A stretch of DNA of 64,000 nucleotides from Flavobacterium psychrophilum (GCA_945874225.1 CAMCFT010000013.1:1-64000); one strand, 5' to 3'; positions 54,997 through 63,885 are shown, numbered from the stretch's first letter. Numbers and translations: made by a program. The notes: generated by a model not told the origin, from the letters alone.

Positions 54997-55863
54997 ATGA
55001 GAATGAAAAAGTTTTTTTCTTTTGTGTTTGTGTTTTTCACGATTGGCTATGCCTCAGCACAAGATGACTTATTAGACCAATTAAATGCCGAAAAATCAAA
55101 TGTAAAAGACAAAGAGACAACAGCTTTCAAAGGCTTGCAAATTTGTAATATACAATCCACTAAGATTACAGCAAAAGGCGAGTGGTACATGGTAATTTCG
55201 CATCGTTTTGGTGATTTGACGCTTGGTTTGGACAATTTTTTTGGATTAGACAATGCTTTAACAAAAATTGGAGGCATTTATGGTGTTACAAACTGGCTTT
55301 CACTTGGTGCATCAAGACATACATATAATAAATTATATGAGTTAACGGCCAAATACAAATTTGCAGATCAGATAACAAATGGTTTTCCGGTAAGTATTGT
55401 TGGCTACAATACTATGGATATAAATACGGCACTGAGTGCGGATCAATACCCCAATTTGCAAGCCGTGAATCGATTAGCTTATAGCTCACAATTACTGATG
55501 TCAAGAAAATTTTCGGAAGGACTTTCTCTAGAGGTGGGTGGAGTTTATGTTCATAAAAATCTTTTTGATGAATCACTTGAACTAGAAGATCAATATCTGG
55601 TGGCTGTCGGTGGAAGATGTAAATTATCTAAAAGATTGAGTGTAAATTTAGATTATGCATACAAAGTAAATCAGTTAGCAAATGCTCCTTTGTATCAAAA
55701 TCCACTGACTTTAGGATTGGATATAGAAACAGGAGGGCACGTTTTTCAGATGGTTTTCTCCAATAGCCAACCGATGAATGATGTGACAGTATTTACAAAT
55801 GCAACTGGTAACTGGAACGGAGGAAGTCTATATTTTGGATTTAATATGTACAGAGTTTTTTAA
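54997..55863 (+). CDS. DUF5777 family beta-barrel protein
   Basis: 288 residues. Signal peptide to about YASAQ; then amphipathic strands with GEWYMVISHRFGDLTLGLDNFFGLDNA, YGVTNWLSLGASRHTYNKLYELTAKYKF in outline and a C-terminal Phe after GGSLYFGFNMYRVF. This is the DUF5777 pattern, a predicted outer-membrane barrel often encoded with c-type cytochromes. It may act as a pore or as an outer-membrane support for the redox proteins (inference). 37 bases after the OB-fold gene and 18 before the cytochrome-type gene. Confidence 0.82.
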   Translation: MRMKKFFSFVFVFFTIGYASAQDDLLDQLNAEKSNVKDKETTAFKGLQICNIQSTKITAKGEWYMVISHRFGDLTLGLDNFFGLDNALTKIGGIYGVTNWLSLGASRHTYNKLYELTAKYKFADQITNGFPVSIVGYNTMDINTALSADQYPNLQAVNRLAYSSQLLMSRKFSEGLSLEVGGVYVHKNLFDESLELEDQYLVAVGGRCKLSKRLSVNLDYAYKVNQLANAPLYQNPLTLGLDIETGGHVFQMVFSNSQPMNDVTVFTNATGNWNGGSLYFGFNMYRVF

Positions 55864-55881
55864 AAGATAAAGAGATAAATT

Positions 55882-56220
55882 ATGAAAAAAATAATATTAG
55901 TTTTAATACTTATGGCCGGTGTATTCATCGTTTCGTGCGAATCGAACACCTACAATGAAATTTCAGTAGTAGCAACAAATCCAACATACACTGCTAATAT
56001 TGAACCGGTTATGAAGGCTAGTTGTGTAAGTTGTCATTCTGCAGGAGGAACATTTCCAACATTAACAACATACGATCAAGTAAAAGCTTCTACGTCAACA
56101 GGAAGTTTATTATGTAGAATTGACCAATCTTGTGGCTCTGTAATGCCTCCAAACGGTGCTTTGACTACCCCAACAATAGACATGATTAAACTCTGGAAAC
56201 AGCAAGGATTCGTAAATTAA
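55882..56220 (+). CDS. mono-CxxCH cytochrome c-like lipoprotein
   Basis: 112 residues. Lipobox IVSC. Haem-binding motif KASCVSCHSAGG (CVSCH) and a later GSVMPPNGALTTPTIDMIKLWKQQGF, which supplies the conserved distal Met-Pro-Pro and the C-terminal helix of small class I cytochromes. Two extra cysteines (LLCRIDQSC) may form a disulphide. An envelope electron carrier in the same operon as the DUF5777 barrel and YceI protein. Confidence 0.88.
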   Translation: MKKIILVLILMAGVFIVSCESNTYNEISVVATNPTYTANIEPVMKASCVSCHSAGGTFPTLTTYDQVKASTSTGSLLCRIDQSCGSVMPPNGALTTPTIDMIKLWKQQGFVN

Positions 56221-56244
56221 TAAACTTTAATAAATAAAATAAAA

Positions 56245-56790
56245 ATGAAAAAAGGAATAATTTTAATGATGTGTTTTTTAGTAGGAAACATAATCTTCGC
56301 TCAAAAAATGATTACACGTTCAGGTGAAATAAAATTCGAAGCCTCTATGCCAGCTTTTGAAGAAATTGCAGGAACAAACAGTACGGTTTCTTGCATTCTT
56401 GATGAGTCAACTGGAGATTTTGTAGCCTTGGTTTTGGTCAAAGCTTTCAAGTTCAAATCACCTTTAATGGAAGAACACTTCAATGAAAATTATATGGAAT
56501 CTTCTAAATTCCCTAAAGCTACTTTCAAAGGTAAAATTGCCAATTTTGATGCTAAAAAACTATCATCAAAAAAGACAGAGTTTGATTTAGAAGGAGATTT
56601 GACTGTTCATGGTGTAACCAAAAAAATTAAAACGAAACTAGCGCTAATATTGAATGCAGATAAAATTACTGCAACAAGTCTTTTTTTGGTTAAACCACAA
56701 GATTATAACATTGAAATTCCGAGTCTTGTAAAAGGTAAAATTGCCGAAAACGTAAAAGTCTCTATGAATTTTATTCTTGCAGCAAAATAA
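56245..56790 (+). CDS. YceI family protein
   Basis: 181 residues. Signal peptide to about IIFAQ, then the lipocalin-like YceI fold: VLVKAFKFKSPLMEEHFNENYMESSKFPKATFKGKI in outline, DLEGDLTVHGVTKKIKTKL, and VKPQDYNIEIPSL. YceI proteins bind amphiphilic isoprenoid compounds such as polyprenyl chains or quinones, which would suit a redox operon. It is preceded by the cytochrome gene at 24 bases. Confidence 0.9.
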   Translation: MKKGIILMMCFLVGNIIFAQKMITRSGEIKFEASMPAFEEIAGTNSTVSCILDESTGDFVALVLVKAFKFKSPLMEEHFNENYMESSKFPKATFKGKIANFDAKKLSSKKTEFDLEGDLTVHGVTKKIKTKLALILNADKITATSLFLVKPQDYNIEIPSLVKGKIAENVKVSMNFILAAK

Positions 56791-56803
56791 TTTATTATTG
56801 AAA

Positions 56804-56832
56804 GGCTTCAAATAACAACATTATTTGGAGCT
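56804..56832 (+). terminator. possible weak terminator or hairpin
   Basis: GGCTTCAAATAA faces TTATTTGGAGCT across a 5-base loop, with G-U pairs and no U-run. It may reduce read-through into the DUF2271 gene. Confidence 0.35.
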
Positions 56833-56890
56833 TCAATTATATTACAACGAACAAGTTTATATATTTAACCTACTAAAATTTTTTAAAAAA

Positions 56891-57763
56891 ATGAAAACAT
56901 ATTTACTTAATCTTGCAGGCATTGCATTCATAATATGCTTTTCTACAAACTTATCTGCACAAACTGCAACAGCTGGTACACTTACATTTACATACAACCA
57001 GCCGATACCATCAGCTCCAGCCCCAAACACAGGAATTAATAATATTTTGGCTATTTGGATAGAGAACAATGCTGGCGGTTTTATTAAAACTAGAAATAAA
57101 TATGCAGTTGCAGAAAAAGATCATTTACCAACTTGGTCTGTAAAATCAGGTGGTATTTTGTCAAATTCTTCTGGAGTGAATTCTAATATTACGGATGCCA
57201 CAACAGGAGCAACTTTAAGCGGAGCAACTGTTGCTAATCCTAGTCCGGCTTATGGTACAAGAACCATTCTTTGGGATGGCAAAAATGTATCTGGAACCGC
57301 TAATGGTGTTACTGTACCAGACGGAGATTATACAGTATGGATTGAAAGTTCTTGGGTTGATTCAGGATCTAATAATCATGGTACAATAGCTAGTTTTCTT
57401 TTTCATAAAGGACCTGTTGCACAACATTTGACGCCAGTATCTCCAGTTACTTATTTCAATACAGTTATTATAGATTGGACACCTTCAGCTCTGGGAGTTG
57501 AAGACAATATTTCGCCAAATACACGAGTTGTTGTTTACCCAAATCCAACCAGTGGTATGTTTAGTCTTGATTTCAAAAATGAAATTAAAAATATTAAAGT
57601 TTCAAATATGTTGGGTCAAGTTGTATATGAGGAAAAAGTATCGAATAGTGCCGCTGGAACCACTAAGAATATTGACCTTTCCAGTTTTGGAAATGGAATT
57701 TATATTATCAACGTTTCTAATAATGAAGGAACATCCAACTACAAAGTGATTTTAGATAAATAA
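56891..57763 (+). CDS. DUF2271-like secreted protein with T9SS type A sorting domain (intact flavinylation motif)
   Basis: The start was placed at MKTYLLNLAGI (56891), which opens a signal peptide ending LSAQ; a longer frame from 56825 is not supported. 290 residues. The DUF2271 pattern runs through LAIWIENNAGGFIKTRNKY, KDHLPTWSVKSGG, TILWDGKNVSG and DGDYTVWIESSW. At 57194-57214 it encodes DATTGAT, followed by LSGAT, both matching the Dxx[ST]GA[ST] sites that ApbE flavinylates. The C-terminus is a type A sorting domain (VVYPNPTSGMFSL, NMLGQVVYEE, NGIYIINV, YKVILDK). Convergent with apbE. Confidence 0.85.
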   Translation: MKTYLLNLAGIAFIICFSTNLSAQTATAGTLTFTYNQPIPSAPAPNTGINNILAIWIENNAGGFIKTRNKYAVAEKDHLPTWSVKSGGILSNSSGVNSNITDATTGATLSGATVANPSPAYGTRTILWDGKNVSGTANGVTVPDGDYTVWIESSWVDSGSNNHGTIASFLFHKGPVAQHLTPVSPVTYFNTVIIDWTPSALGVEDNISPNTRVVVYPNPTSGMFSLDFKNEIKNIKVSNMLGQVVYEEKVSNSAAGTTKNIDLSSFGNGIYIINVSNNEGTSNYKVILDK

Positions 57764-57784
57764 TTTATCTTAATTTAAAAATAT

Positions 57785-57811
57785 AAAAGCATCCACATTG
57801 TGGATGCTTTT
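57785..57811. terminator. bidirectional terminator between the DUF2271-like gene and apbE
   Basis: AAAAGCATCCAC (57785-57796) pairs with GTGGATGCTTTT (57800-57811) across a 3-base loop, with A- and T-rich flanks. Confidence 0.92.
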
Positions 57812-57812
57812 T

Positions 57813-58820
57813 TTATTCTTTAGCTTCTGATACAATAGCTTTTATACCCGGAGTTTCATATACCTGATAATTTCCATTCTCATCAGAATAAATCAAATAA
57901 GCTTGTAATTCTTGATGTTTTTGCAAAAACACTTTGGCTTTTTTAAGTCCAAGAACTAAAACCCCTGTAGCATTCGCATCTGATGTAATGCATTCTTTGG
58001 CAAATATAGAAGCACTTAGTAAATTGTTTTTTGTAGGATAACCCGTTTTTGGATCTATATGATGTACATATTTTACGCCATCTTCAATCACAAATCTGCG
58101 GTAGTTTCCGGAGGTGGCTATGGCTAGATTTTCGAGTTTTACAATTGCTTTTAATGGGTTTTCAGTTTCCTTGTTGTCAATGGGTTTTTCGATTCCAATT
58201 TTCCAATTCTCGCCATTCGAATGACGACCTTTGGCATAAACTTCTCCTCCAATTTCTACAATGTAAGCTTTTATTCCTTTCGAATTTAAAAAATCAGAAA
58301 CCACATCAACAGAATAGCCTTGGGCAAATGCGTTAAAATCCAACGCAACTCTGGGGTCTTTTTTAACCACTTTATTGCCTTTTAATTTGATTAATTGAAA
58401 TCCGACAAATTCAAGCATACTGTCAATCTTGGCTTTCTCGATTTTTTGTTTTTTACCGGGTCCAAAACCATAAGCATTGCTCAATGGATAGATGGTTGGA
58501 TCAAAAGCGCCGTCAGTATTTTTCCAAACTTCCTTGGCTTTATTAAAACACGCTATAAAGTATTTGTCAACAATGACATTCTTTTCATTTGAATTGATTC
58601 TCGAAATAATAGAGTTGGGAATATAAGTAGAAACAGATAAGTCGAAATCTTTTAAAATTTTCTCTATTTCTGGCTGAAAATCTCGGTTTTGTGTATCAAA
58701 ATAAGTAATGTGGTAGGTTGTTCCTTGTGCCTTTCCTTCAATTTTAATTGGCTCTTGTTGCGAATATAGCGATACGGAATAAAATATAAATAGACTTAGT
58801 ACGCATCCGATTTTTTTCAT
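57813..58820 (-). CDS. apbE: FAD:protein FMN transferase
   Basis: 335 residues with a signal peptide (to about SLYS). Family motifs: KAQGTTYHITYF, SNAYGFGPG, ALDFNAFAQGYSVDVVSDFL, VEIGGEVYAKGRHSNGENWKIGIEKP in outline, HHIDPKTGYPT, and SDANATGVLVLG. ApbE splits FAD and attaches FMN by a phosphoester to Thr/Ser of a target in the periplasm. It lies between the two DUF2271-like genes, which makes them the obvious candidate substrates; no NqrC or RnfG gene is in the window. Confidence 0.95.
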   Translation of the reverse strand: MKKIGCVLSLFIFYSVSLYSQQEPIKIEGKAQGTTYHITYFDTQNRDFQPEIEKILKDFDLSVSTYIPNSIISRINSNEKNVIVDKYFIACFNKAKEVWKNTDGAFDPTIYPLSNAYGFGPGKKQKIEKAKIDSMLEFVGFQLIKLKGNKVVKKDPRVALDFNAFAQGYSVDVVSDFLNSKGIKAYIVEIGGEVYAKGRHSNGENWKIGIEKPIDNKETENPLKAIVKLENLAIATSGNYRRFVIEDGVKYVHHIDPKTGYPTKNNLLSASIFAKECITSDANATGVLVLGLKKAKVFLQKHQELQAYLIYSDENGNYQVYETPGIKAIVSEAKE

Positions 58821-58992
58821 AATGGCTCCAATTTTGGTTCTTGTAAAGATAGGATTTTCAGTGGAGATTAAGAAAAGTTCAGAAATTTTAAATGTAAAAA
58901 AGTAATGAAGTTTTCAGCTCATTTTGACACTTAATTTTTAATGAAAATTTGAGAATATGACAAATGTCATTTTATAAACATCTAGTAATCAA

Positions 58993-59000
58993 TATATTTG
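58993..59000 (+). promoter_or_regulatory. -7 element upstream of the second DUF2271-like gene
   Basis: TATATTTG matches TAnnTTTG. No clear -33 box is seen. It lies 64 bases before the ATG. The rest of 58821-59064 is the apbE upstream region. Confidence 0.45.
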
Positions 59001-59064
59001 TTATAAAATTATTCCATATAAATATTTTTTTTAATAAAATAGATAACAAATAAACATCCACATT

Positions 59065-59886
59065 ATGAAAACAATATTACTCTCACAAGCTATTTTTGCT
59101 GCAGCACTTTTCTTCACAGCAAACACATTTGCTCAAACTGCTGGAACTTTAAATTTTAATTTTACAACTCTTAATCAAGGAACCTCAAAATGTGTTATGG
59201 CTGTTTGGGTTGAAAACAGTGCAGGTTTATTTATCAAAACAAAAATCCGTTATTTAGGCAACGGGACTTCAGACCATTTACCAGTTTATGGTGTCAAATC
59301 TGGTGGCTCTGCGTATGATGCAATGTCAGGCAATATAGTAGATGCAACCACTGGACCGACTCGATCTTCGTCAACTACTCCTGTTGCTTGGGGACCAAAA
59401 TCATTATCTTGGAATGGTACAAACGTAGCTGGAACAATAGTAGCTGATGGTGTTTATAAAGTATGGGTCGAAGCTGCATGGAATGATGGTGATCCTGATA
59501 TACACGACTACATCAATACTGGTTATTCTTTTACAAAAGGCATCGCAATAAATAGCACTATTCCAGCATCGGATGCAGTGTTAAATGCAATGACTCTTGT
59601 TTGGACTCCATCAGCTTTGAGTCTTGATAGTGTTTACAAAACAAAAGTGGCTATCTATCCTAACCCAAGTAATGGGGTTGTCAATGTGCAGTACAAAAAT
59701 ATCCCTGTAAGTAATATTGATGTCGTAAACGTTTTAGGGCAAGTTGTGAAATCAGTAAAAATAGATTCTTCAAAATCAGAAACTAGCCAAAGTATTGATT
59801 TATCCGGTAATGCAAATGGCCTTTATATTATTAATGTTTCAACAAACGAAACCTCTTCAAGTTATAAAGTGGTTTTAGATAAATAA
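59065..59886 (+). CDS. DUF2271-like secreted protein with T9SS type A sorting domain (altered motif)
   Basis: 273 residues, a paralogue of the 56891 protein. Signal peptide to about NTFAQ. CVMAVWVENSAGLFIKTKIRYLG, SDHLPVYGVKSGG, LSWNGTNVAG and DGVYKVWVEAAW follow the DUF2271 plan. The site corresponding to DATTGAT reads DATTGPT (59341-59361), so the Ala before the acceptor Thr is replaced by Pro. The type A sorting domain is intact (VAIYPNPSNGVVNV, NVLGQVVKS, NGLYIINV, YKVVLDK). Divergent from apbE with its own promoter. Confidence 0.83.
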   Translation: MKTILLSQAIFAAALFFTANTFAQTAGTLNFNFTTLNQGTSKCVMAVWVENSAGLFIKTKIRYLGNGTSDHLPVYGVKSGGSAYDAMSGNIVDATTGPTRSSSTTPVAWGPKSLSWNGTNVAGTIVADGVYKVWVEAAWNDGDPDIHDYINTGYSFTKGIAINSTIPASDAVLNAMTLVWTPSALSLDSVYKTKVAIYPNPSNGVVNVQYKNIPVSNIDVVNVLGQVVKSVKIDSSKSETSQSIDLSGNANGLYIINVSTNETSSSYKVVLDK

Positions 59887-59902
59887 TTTATATTTTTAAT
59901 TT

Positions 59903-59938
59903 AAAAAGCTCCAAATCAGTTGTGATTTGGAGCTTTTT
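59903..59938. terminator. bidirectional terminator
   Basis: A 16-bp perfect stem (59903-59918 with 59923-59938) with a GTTG loop and A5/T5 edges, between the second DUF2271-like gene and the aminotransferase. Confidence 0.95.
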
Positions 59939-59955
59939 TATAAAATACAATTGTA

Positions 59956-61293
59956 TTACTGCACTAAATGTTCATCAGCAATACTTAATGCTTCTGATAT
60001 AATAGCCAATCCTTCGTCTATTTCTTTTTCGTTGATACACATTGGCGGAGCAATAAAAATATAACCCCAACGTACAAAAGTATATAATCCCAATTCCCTA
60101 ACTTTTGCTGCAATTAGATTGGTAACTTTCAAGTCTTCACCACCTGCATTATAAGGAGCAATAAGTTCTCCCGTAGTTTTATTTTTTAAAATATCCAAAC
60201 AACCTAGAAGTCCTGTGTTTCTAAAAGCGCCCATACTTGGATGTTTACTTCTCATTTCCTCTATTTTAGACTCCAGATAAGCACTCATTTTTCGGGTGTT
60301 CTCTATCAATTTGTCGCTTTCATAAATGTTGATTACGGCCAATGACGCTGCCAAAGCTACCGGATGCGCATTGTAAGTCAATCCAATCATCATTGGAGTG
60401 TTATCAAATTTGGCTGCGATTTTATCAGAAACCATCAAACAACCAAGAGGTAAATAAGAAGACGTCAATCCTTTTGCCATACAAATCATATCCGGAATGA
60501 TATCGTGATTTTCAAATCCGAACCATTTTCCGGTCCGGCCAAAACCACTCATTACTTCATCAGCAATAAACAGGATTCCGTATTTTTCGCAAAGGGCTTT
60601 GATACCTTTTAAATAGCCTTTTGGATAATGCAAACAACCCGAAGAACCGCTTTCGCCTTCAAAAATAAAAGCCGCAATATTAGCTTTACCTTCAAAATGG
60701 ATTACTCTTTCTACATATTCCAAACTCAAATTTAATTTTGTGGCATCGTCCAAATCTTTCATTCCAAAGAAATAGTAAGGGTCGTCCAATAAAACCGCAT
60801 TAGGCATTTGTTGCGAATCGTTTGCCAATTTTCTTGGATCGCCACCTACGGACATTCCGCCTATAGAACCACCATGAAATGCTCTGTATCTTCCAATGAT
60901 TTTGTGTCTTCCGGTATAAAGTCTTGCCAATTTGATGGCATTATCTACCGAAGAAGTGCCACATAAAGTAAAAAAAGCTTTATTCAAATCACCTGGGCAG
61001 ATTTCTGATAATTTTTTAGATAATTTGGCGCGAATTTCTGTGGTGCAGGTTGGTGTCACAAAACTTACTTTTTGCATTTGTTCTACAACAGCATCGGTAA
61101 CACGCTGATCACCGTGGCCGATATTTACCGACATTAATCCGCTGGAGAAATCAATGATTCTTTTACCGCCAATTTCATATAAATAAACGCCTTCGGCTCT
61201 TTCGATAGCAATTGGATTTACGCTTGCTTGTGCTGACCACGAGAATAAACTGAATTCTTTACTGTCGGAAATAATTTGTTCTTTACTTAACAT
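59956..61293 (-). CDS. class III PLP-dependent aminotransferase
   Basis: 445 residues. The PLP site includes FHGGSIGGMSVGGDPRKL, the Asp motif LFIADEVMSGFGRTGKWFGFE and the Schiff-base Lys in MAKGLTSSYLPLG. The subfamily looks like omega-amino acid:pyruvate (beta-alanine/taurine-type) transaminases. Together with the semialdehyde dehydrogenase at 62363 it could convert beta-alanine or a related omega-amino acid to acetyl- or propionyl-CoA (inference from neighbours). The two GNAT genes lie between them on the same strand. Confidence 0.88.
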   Translation of the reverse strand: MLSKEQIISDSKEFSLFSWSAQASVNPIAIERAEGVYLYEIGGKRIIDFSSGLMSVNIGHGDQRVTDAVVEQMQKVSFVTPTCTTEIRAKLSKKLSEICPGDLNKAFFTLCGTSSVDNAIKLARLYTGRHKIIGRYRAFHGGSIGGMSVGGDPRKLANDSQQMPNAVLLDDPYYFFGMKDLDDATKLNLSLEYVERVIHFEGKANIAAFIFEGESGSSGCLHYPKGYLKGIKALCEKYGILFIADEVMSGFGRTGKWFGFENHDIIPDMICMAKGLTSSYLPLGCLMVSDKIAAKFDNTPMMIGLTYNAHPVALAASLAVINIYESDKLIENTRKMSAYLESKIEEMRSKHPSMGAFRNTGLLGCLDILKNKTTGELIAPYNAGGEDLKVTNLIAAKVRELGLYTFVRWGYIFIAPPMCINEKEIDEGLAIISEALSIADEHLVQ

Positions 61294-61317
61294 TATATTT
61301 AAAATTTTAGTTTTAAT

Positions 61318-61767
61318 TTATTTAACAGCGAGATCATAAGTGAATACAAGATCGTCTCTAACAAATCCCATTTTATGATACAAACCTTGTGCAATTACAT
61401 TATTTTTAGCGGTTCGCAATCGAACTAATTTCACGCCAAGTTCCTTTGCTAGTTCTACGGTTTTAAGAATTAGTTTTTCTCCTGTACCATTATTTCGAAT
61501 GGTTGAATCAACATACAAATCGTTTAAAATTAAAATCTTATTCAATAGAATAGAGGAAAATGTTGGATAGATAAGGGTAAAGCCAATCGCTTTTTCTTTT
61601 ATCGTATCATCAAAAGCCATAAAAATAATAGCTTCGTTGTTTTCCATTCTTTCTTTTAAAAAAGATTTATGCTTTTCAATATTGGATGGTTTTTTATAAA
61701 AAACAAGGTATTGATCAAACAAGTTTGTCAATTGGTCTAAATCTTGTATTGTGGCTTTTCGTATCAT
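61318..61767 (-). CDS. GNAT family N-acetyltransferase
   Basis: 149 residues. The acetyl-CoA loop appears in LILNDLYVDSTIRNNGTGEKLILKTVELAKELG in outline (family pattern Q/RxxGxG/A as RNNGTG), and the C-terminal strand as NVIAQGLYHKMGFVRDD. Acceptor unknown. It sits 3 bases after the other GNAT gene and 24 before the aminotransferase, so the four minus-strand genes may be one operon. Confidence 0.85.
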   Translation of the reverse strand: MIRKATIQDLDQLTNLFDQYLVFYKKPSNIEKHKSFLKERMENNEAIIFMAFDDTIKEKAIGFTLIYPTFSSILLNKILILNDLYVDSTIRNNGTGEKLILKTVELAKELGVKLVRLRTAKNNVIAQGLYHKMGFVRDDLVFTYDLAVK

Positions 61768-61770
61768 ATT

Positions 61771-62268
61771 TTATAATAAATTGGACATTAATACTTCATC
61801 TATGAATTGATTCTTGCTTTTTAAATAGGTATAATTTTTCAAAACTCCTTCTTTTGTAAATCCAACACTTTCATAGAGTTGAATAGCCTTGTTGTTATGA
61901 ACAGCAACGCTTAATTCAATTCTTAAAACGGCATTTTTCTTGCAAAAATCGATAATTTCCAACATCATTTTTCTTCCAAATCCTTTTCCAAAATGTTCAG
62001 GATGAATGGCAACTCCTCCTAAATATAGGATGTGTTCATTTCTGAATTTTTGCCTGATTAGTTTACACATTCCTAAAGTTTCAGAACCCTCTTTATATAG
62101 GTATAAAACTTCGTCTTTAAGTAAATCCTCAAAAATGGGTCTGAAAGTTTCCGAATCCATCATTTCATATAGTAAATATGGATTCACTTCAGGATACATA
62201 TACAAATTATAAATATACGAGAAATCCTCCGCTTTTACTTTTTCTAACATCAATTTTTCTGTTTCCAA
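61771..62268 (-). CDS. GNAT family N-acetyltransferase
   Basis: 165 residues. LYLGGVAIHPEHFGKGFGRKMMLEIIDFCK in outline gives the acetyl-CoA pyrophosphate loop (HFGKGFG). HNNKAIQLYESVGFTKEGVLKNY is the typical RimI/RimJ-like C-terminal part. Different in sequence from its downstream neighbour, so not a recent duplicate. Acceptor unknown. Confidence 0.87.
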   Translation of the reverse strand: METEKLMLEKVKAEDFSYIYNLYMYPEVNPYLLYEMMDSETFRPIFEDLLKDEVLYLYKEGSETLGMCKLIRQKFRNEHILYLGGVAIHPEHFGKGFGRKMMLEIIDFCKKNAVLRIELSVAVHNNKAIQLYESVGFTKEGVLKNYTYLKSKNQFIDEVLMSNLL

Positions 62269-62332
62269 CGGTTGAAAATGTTGGCTATTGTTAATAATTA
62301 TATTTTTAATCCTATTTTTCTATTTCGGCTCC

Positions 62333-62349
62333 CTCTCCTTTGGGGAGAG
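62333..62349. repeat. CTCTCC/GGAGAG dispersed hairpin
   Basis: CTCTCC and GGAGAG in the string CCCTCTCCTTTGGGGAGAGT, a common Bacteroidetes intergenic word. It lies just after the dehydrogenase stop and may act as a weak terminator. Confidence 0.6.
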
Positions 62350-62362
62350 TCGGGGAGAGGAT

Positions 62363-63820
62363 TTAGCTCATCCAATTCGTTCCTGCTTCAGGATTCCATT
62401 TAGTGGTTGTTTTCTTTTCTTTGGTAAAAAATCCAATAGAACTTTTTCCGGTGATATCACCTGATCCGAATCTTGATTCATTCCATCCTCCAAAACCAAA
62501 AGGTTCTCTTGGAACAGGAACACCAATGTTTACGCCACACATTCCCGCCGAAGCATTTTCAGTAACATAATTCGCCATACCGCCGCTTTGTGTAAACACA
62601 GAGCACGCATTTCCATAAGGATTTGCATTTTCAATTGCCAAAGCTTCATCAATAGTTTTCACACGAACAATAGCGAGAACTGGCCCGAAAACTTCTTCTC
62701 TTGCAATTTTCATATCGGCAGTGGCGTAATCTATTAAAGTTGGTCCAACATAAAAACCGTTTTCTTTTCCAGGAACAACAGTATTTCTTCCGTCCAAAAT
62801 GATTTTCGCACCTTGTTGTTCGGCCTCAGTGATGTATGCTTCAATTCTTTCTTTGGCAGCTTTCGAAATTACAGCCCCCAATGTTGTGCCACATTGAATT
62901 TTTTGAGCATCACCTATTAATTTATCAAGAATAGCATCACAATCGCCAACAGCAATTAAAGTAGCAGCAGCCATACAACGCTGACCGGCACAACCGCTCA
63001 TTGAAGCGACAATATTAGACGAAGCCATATCGGGATGGGCGTCTGGTAATAAAATAATATGATTTTTTGCTCCCCCAAGTGCTAATACTTGTTTCAGATT
63101 ATTGCTGGCTCTTTGATAAACAATTTTGGCCACTTTGGTAGAACCAACAAATGTTACTGCCTTAATTCCGGGATGGTCACAAATGTTTTCAACAGTCGAT
63201 TGGGTTCCATTGATTACATTAAAAAGTCCGTCAGGAAGTCCTGCTTCTTTTAATAATTTTGCAATATATTGAGCACTTATAGGCACAGATTCTGATGGTT
63301 TTAAAATCATTGCGTTTCCAAGAGCAATTGCGTTTACTATTGTCCAATGCGGAACCATACTTGGAAAATTAAACGGAACTATTGAAGCTACAATTCCAAT
63401 AGGGTTTCTGGTAGAAGAACAATAAACCCCTCGGCTAACTTCCATATTTTCACCATTTACAAATTGCGGTAGCGAACAAGCAAACTCTGTTAGTTCAATA
63501 GCTTTGTCAATTTCGGCTTTTGCTTCACCGTGAATTTTTCCGTTTTCACGGTAAATAATTTCGGTAAGTTCAACACTGTTTTTTTCTAATAACTGTTTGT
63601 ATTTATAGAAAACTTGTACTCTTTCTTTTAAGGTAACTTTTTGCCAAGCTTTTTGAGCTTTTTCAGCTGTAGCTACTATTTCATTCAAATCTTCCATAGT
63701 AGATTCATTGAAAGTAGTTAATTTCTCACCGTCTAAAGGAGAGATAACAGAATGAATTTTTGTTGAACTACCGGATTTAAACTCCCCGTTTATAAAGTTT
63801 TTTACTTCGTTAAATGACAT
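62363..63820 (-). CDS. mmsA: CoA-acylating methylmalonate-semialdehyde dehydrogenase
   Basis: The start was placed at MSFNEVKNFINGEF (63820); the longer frame runs through the operator and promoter. 485 residues. NPIGIVASIVPFNFPSMVPHW (NAD and aldehyde site), catalytic Cys in GCAGQRCMAAATLIAV, and GFGGWNESRFGSGDITGKSSIGFFT are the MmsA/IolA signature, distinct from ordinary aldehyde dehydrogenases by CoA dependence. It makes propionyl-CoA from methylmalonate semialdehyde, or acetyl-CoA from malonate semialdehyde. The acyl-CoA carboxylase operon at 40832 could take up the propionyl-CoA. Confidence 0.93.
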   Translation of the reverse strand: MSFNEVKNFINGEFKSGSSTKIHSVISPLDGEKLTTFNESTMEDLNEIVATAEKAQKAWQKVTLKERVQVFYKYKQLLEKNSVELTEIIYRENGKIHGEAKAEIDKAIELTEFACSLPQFVNGENMEVSRGVYCSSTRNPIGIVASIVPFNFPSMVPHWTIVNAIALGNAMILKPSESVPISAQYIAKLLKEAGLPDGLFNVINGTQSTVENICDHPGIKAVTFVGSTKVAKIVYQRASNNLKQVLALGGAKNHIILLPDAHPDMASSNIVASMSGCAGQRCMAAATLIAVGDCDAILDKLIGDAQKIQCGTTLGAVISKAAKERIEAYITEAEQQGAKIILDGRNTVVPGKENGFYVGPTLIDYATADMKIAREEVFGPVLAIVRVKTIDEALAIENANPYGNACSVFTQSGGMANYVTENASAGMCGVNIGVPVPREPFGFGGWNESRFGSGDITGKSSIGFFTKEKKTTTKWNPEAGTNWMS

Positions 63821-63885
63821 ATTATCTAATTTAAAAATTTTTTCAAATATACAAAAATTAATAAAAATTAAATAAATTTTTTTGC

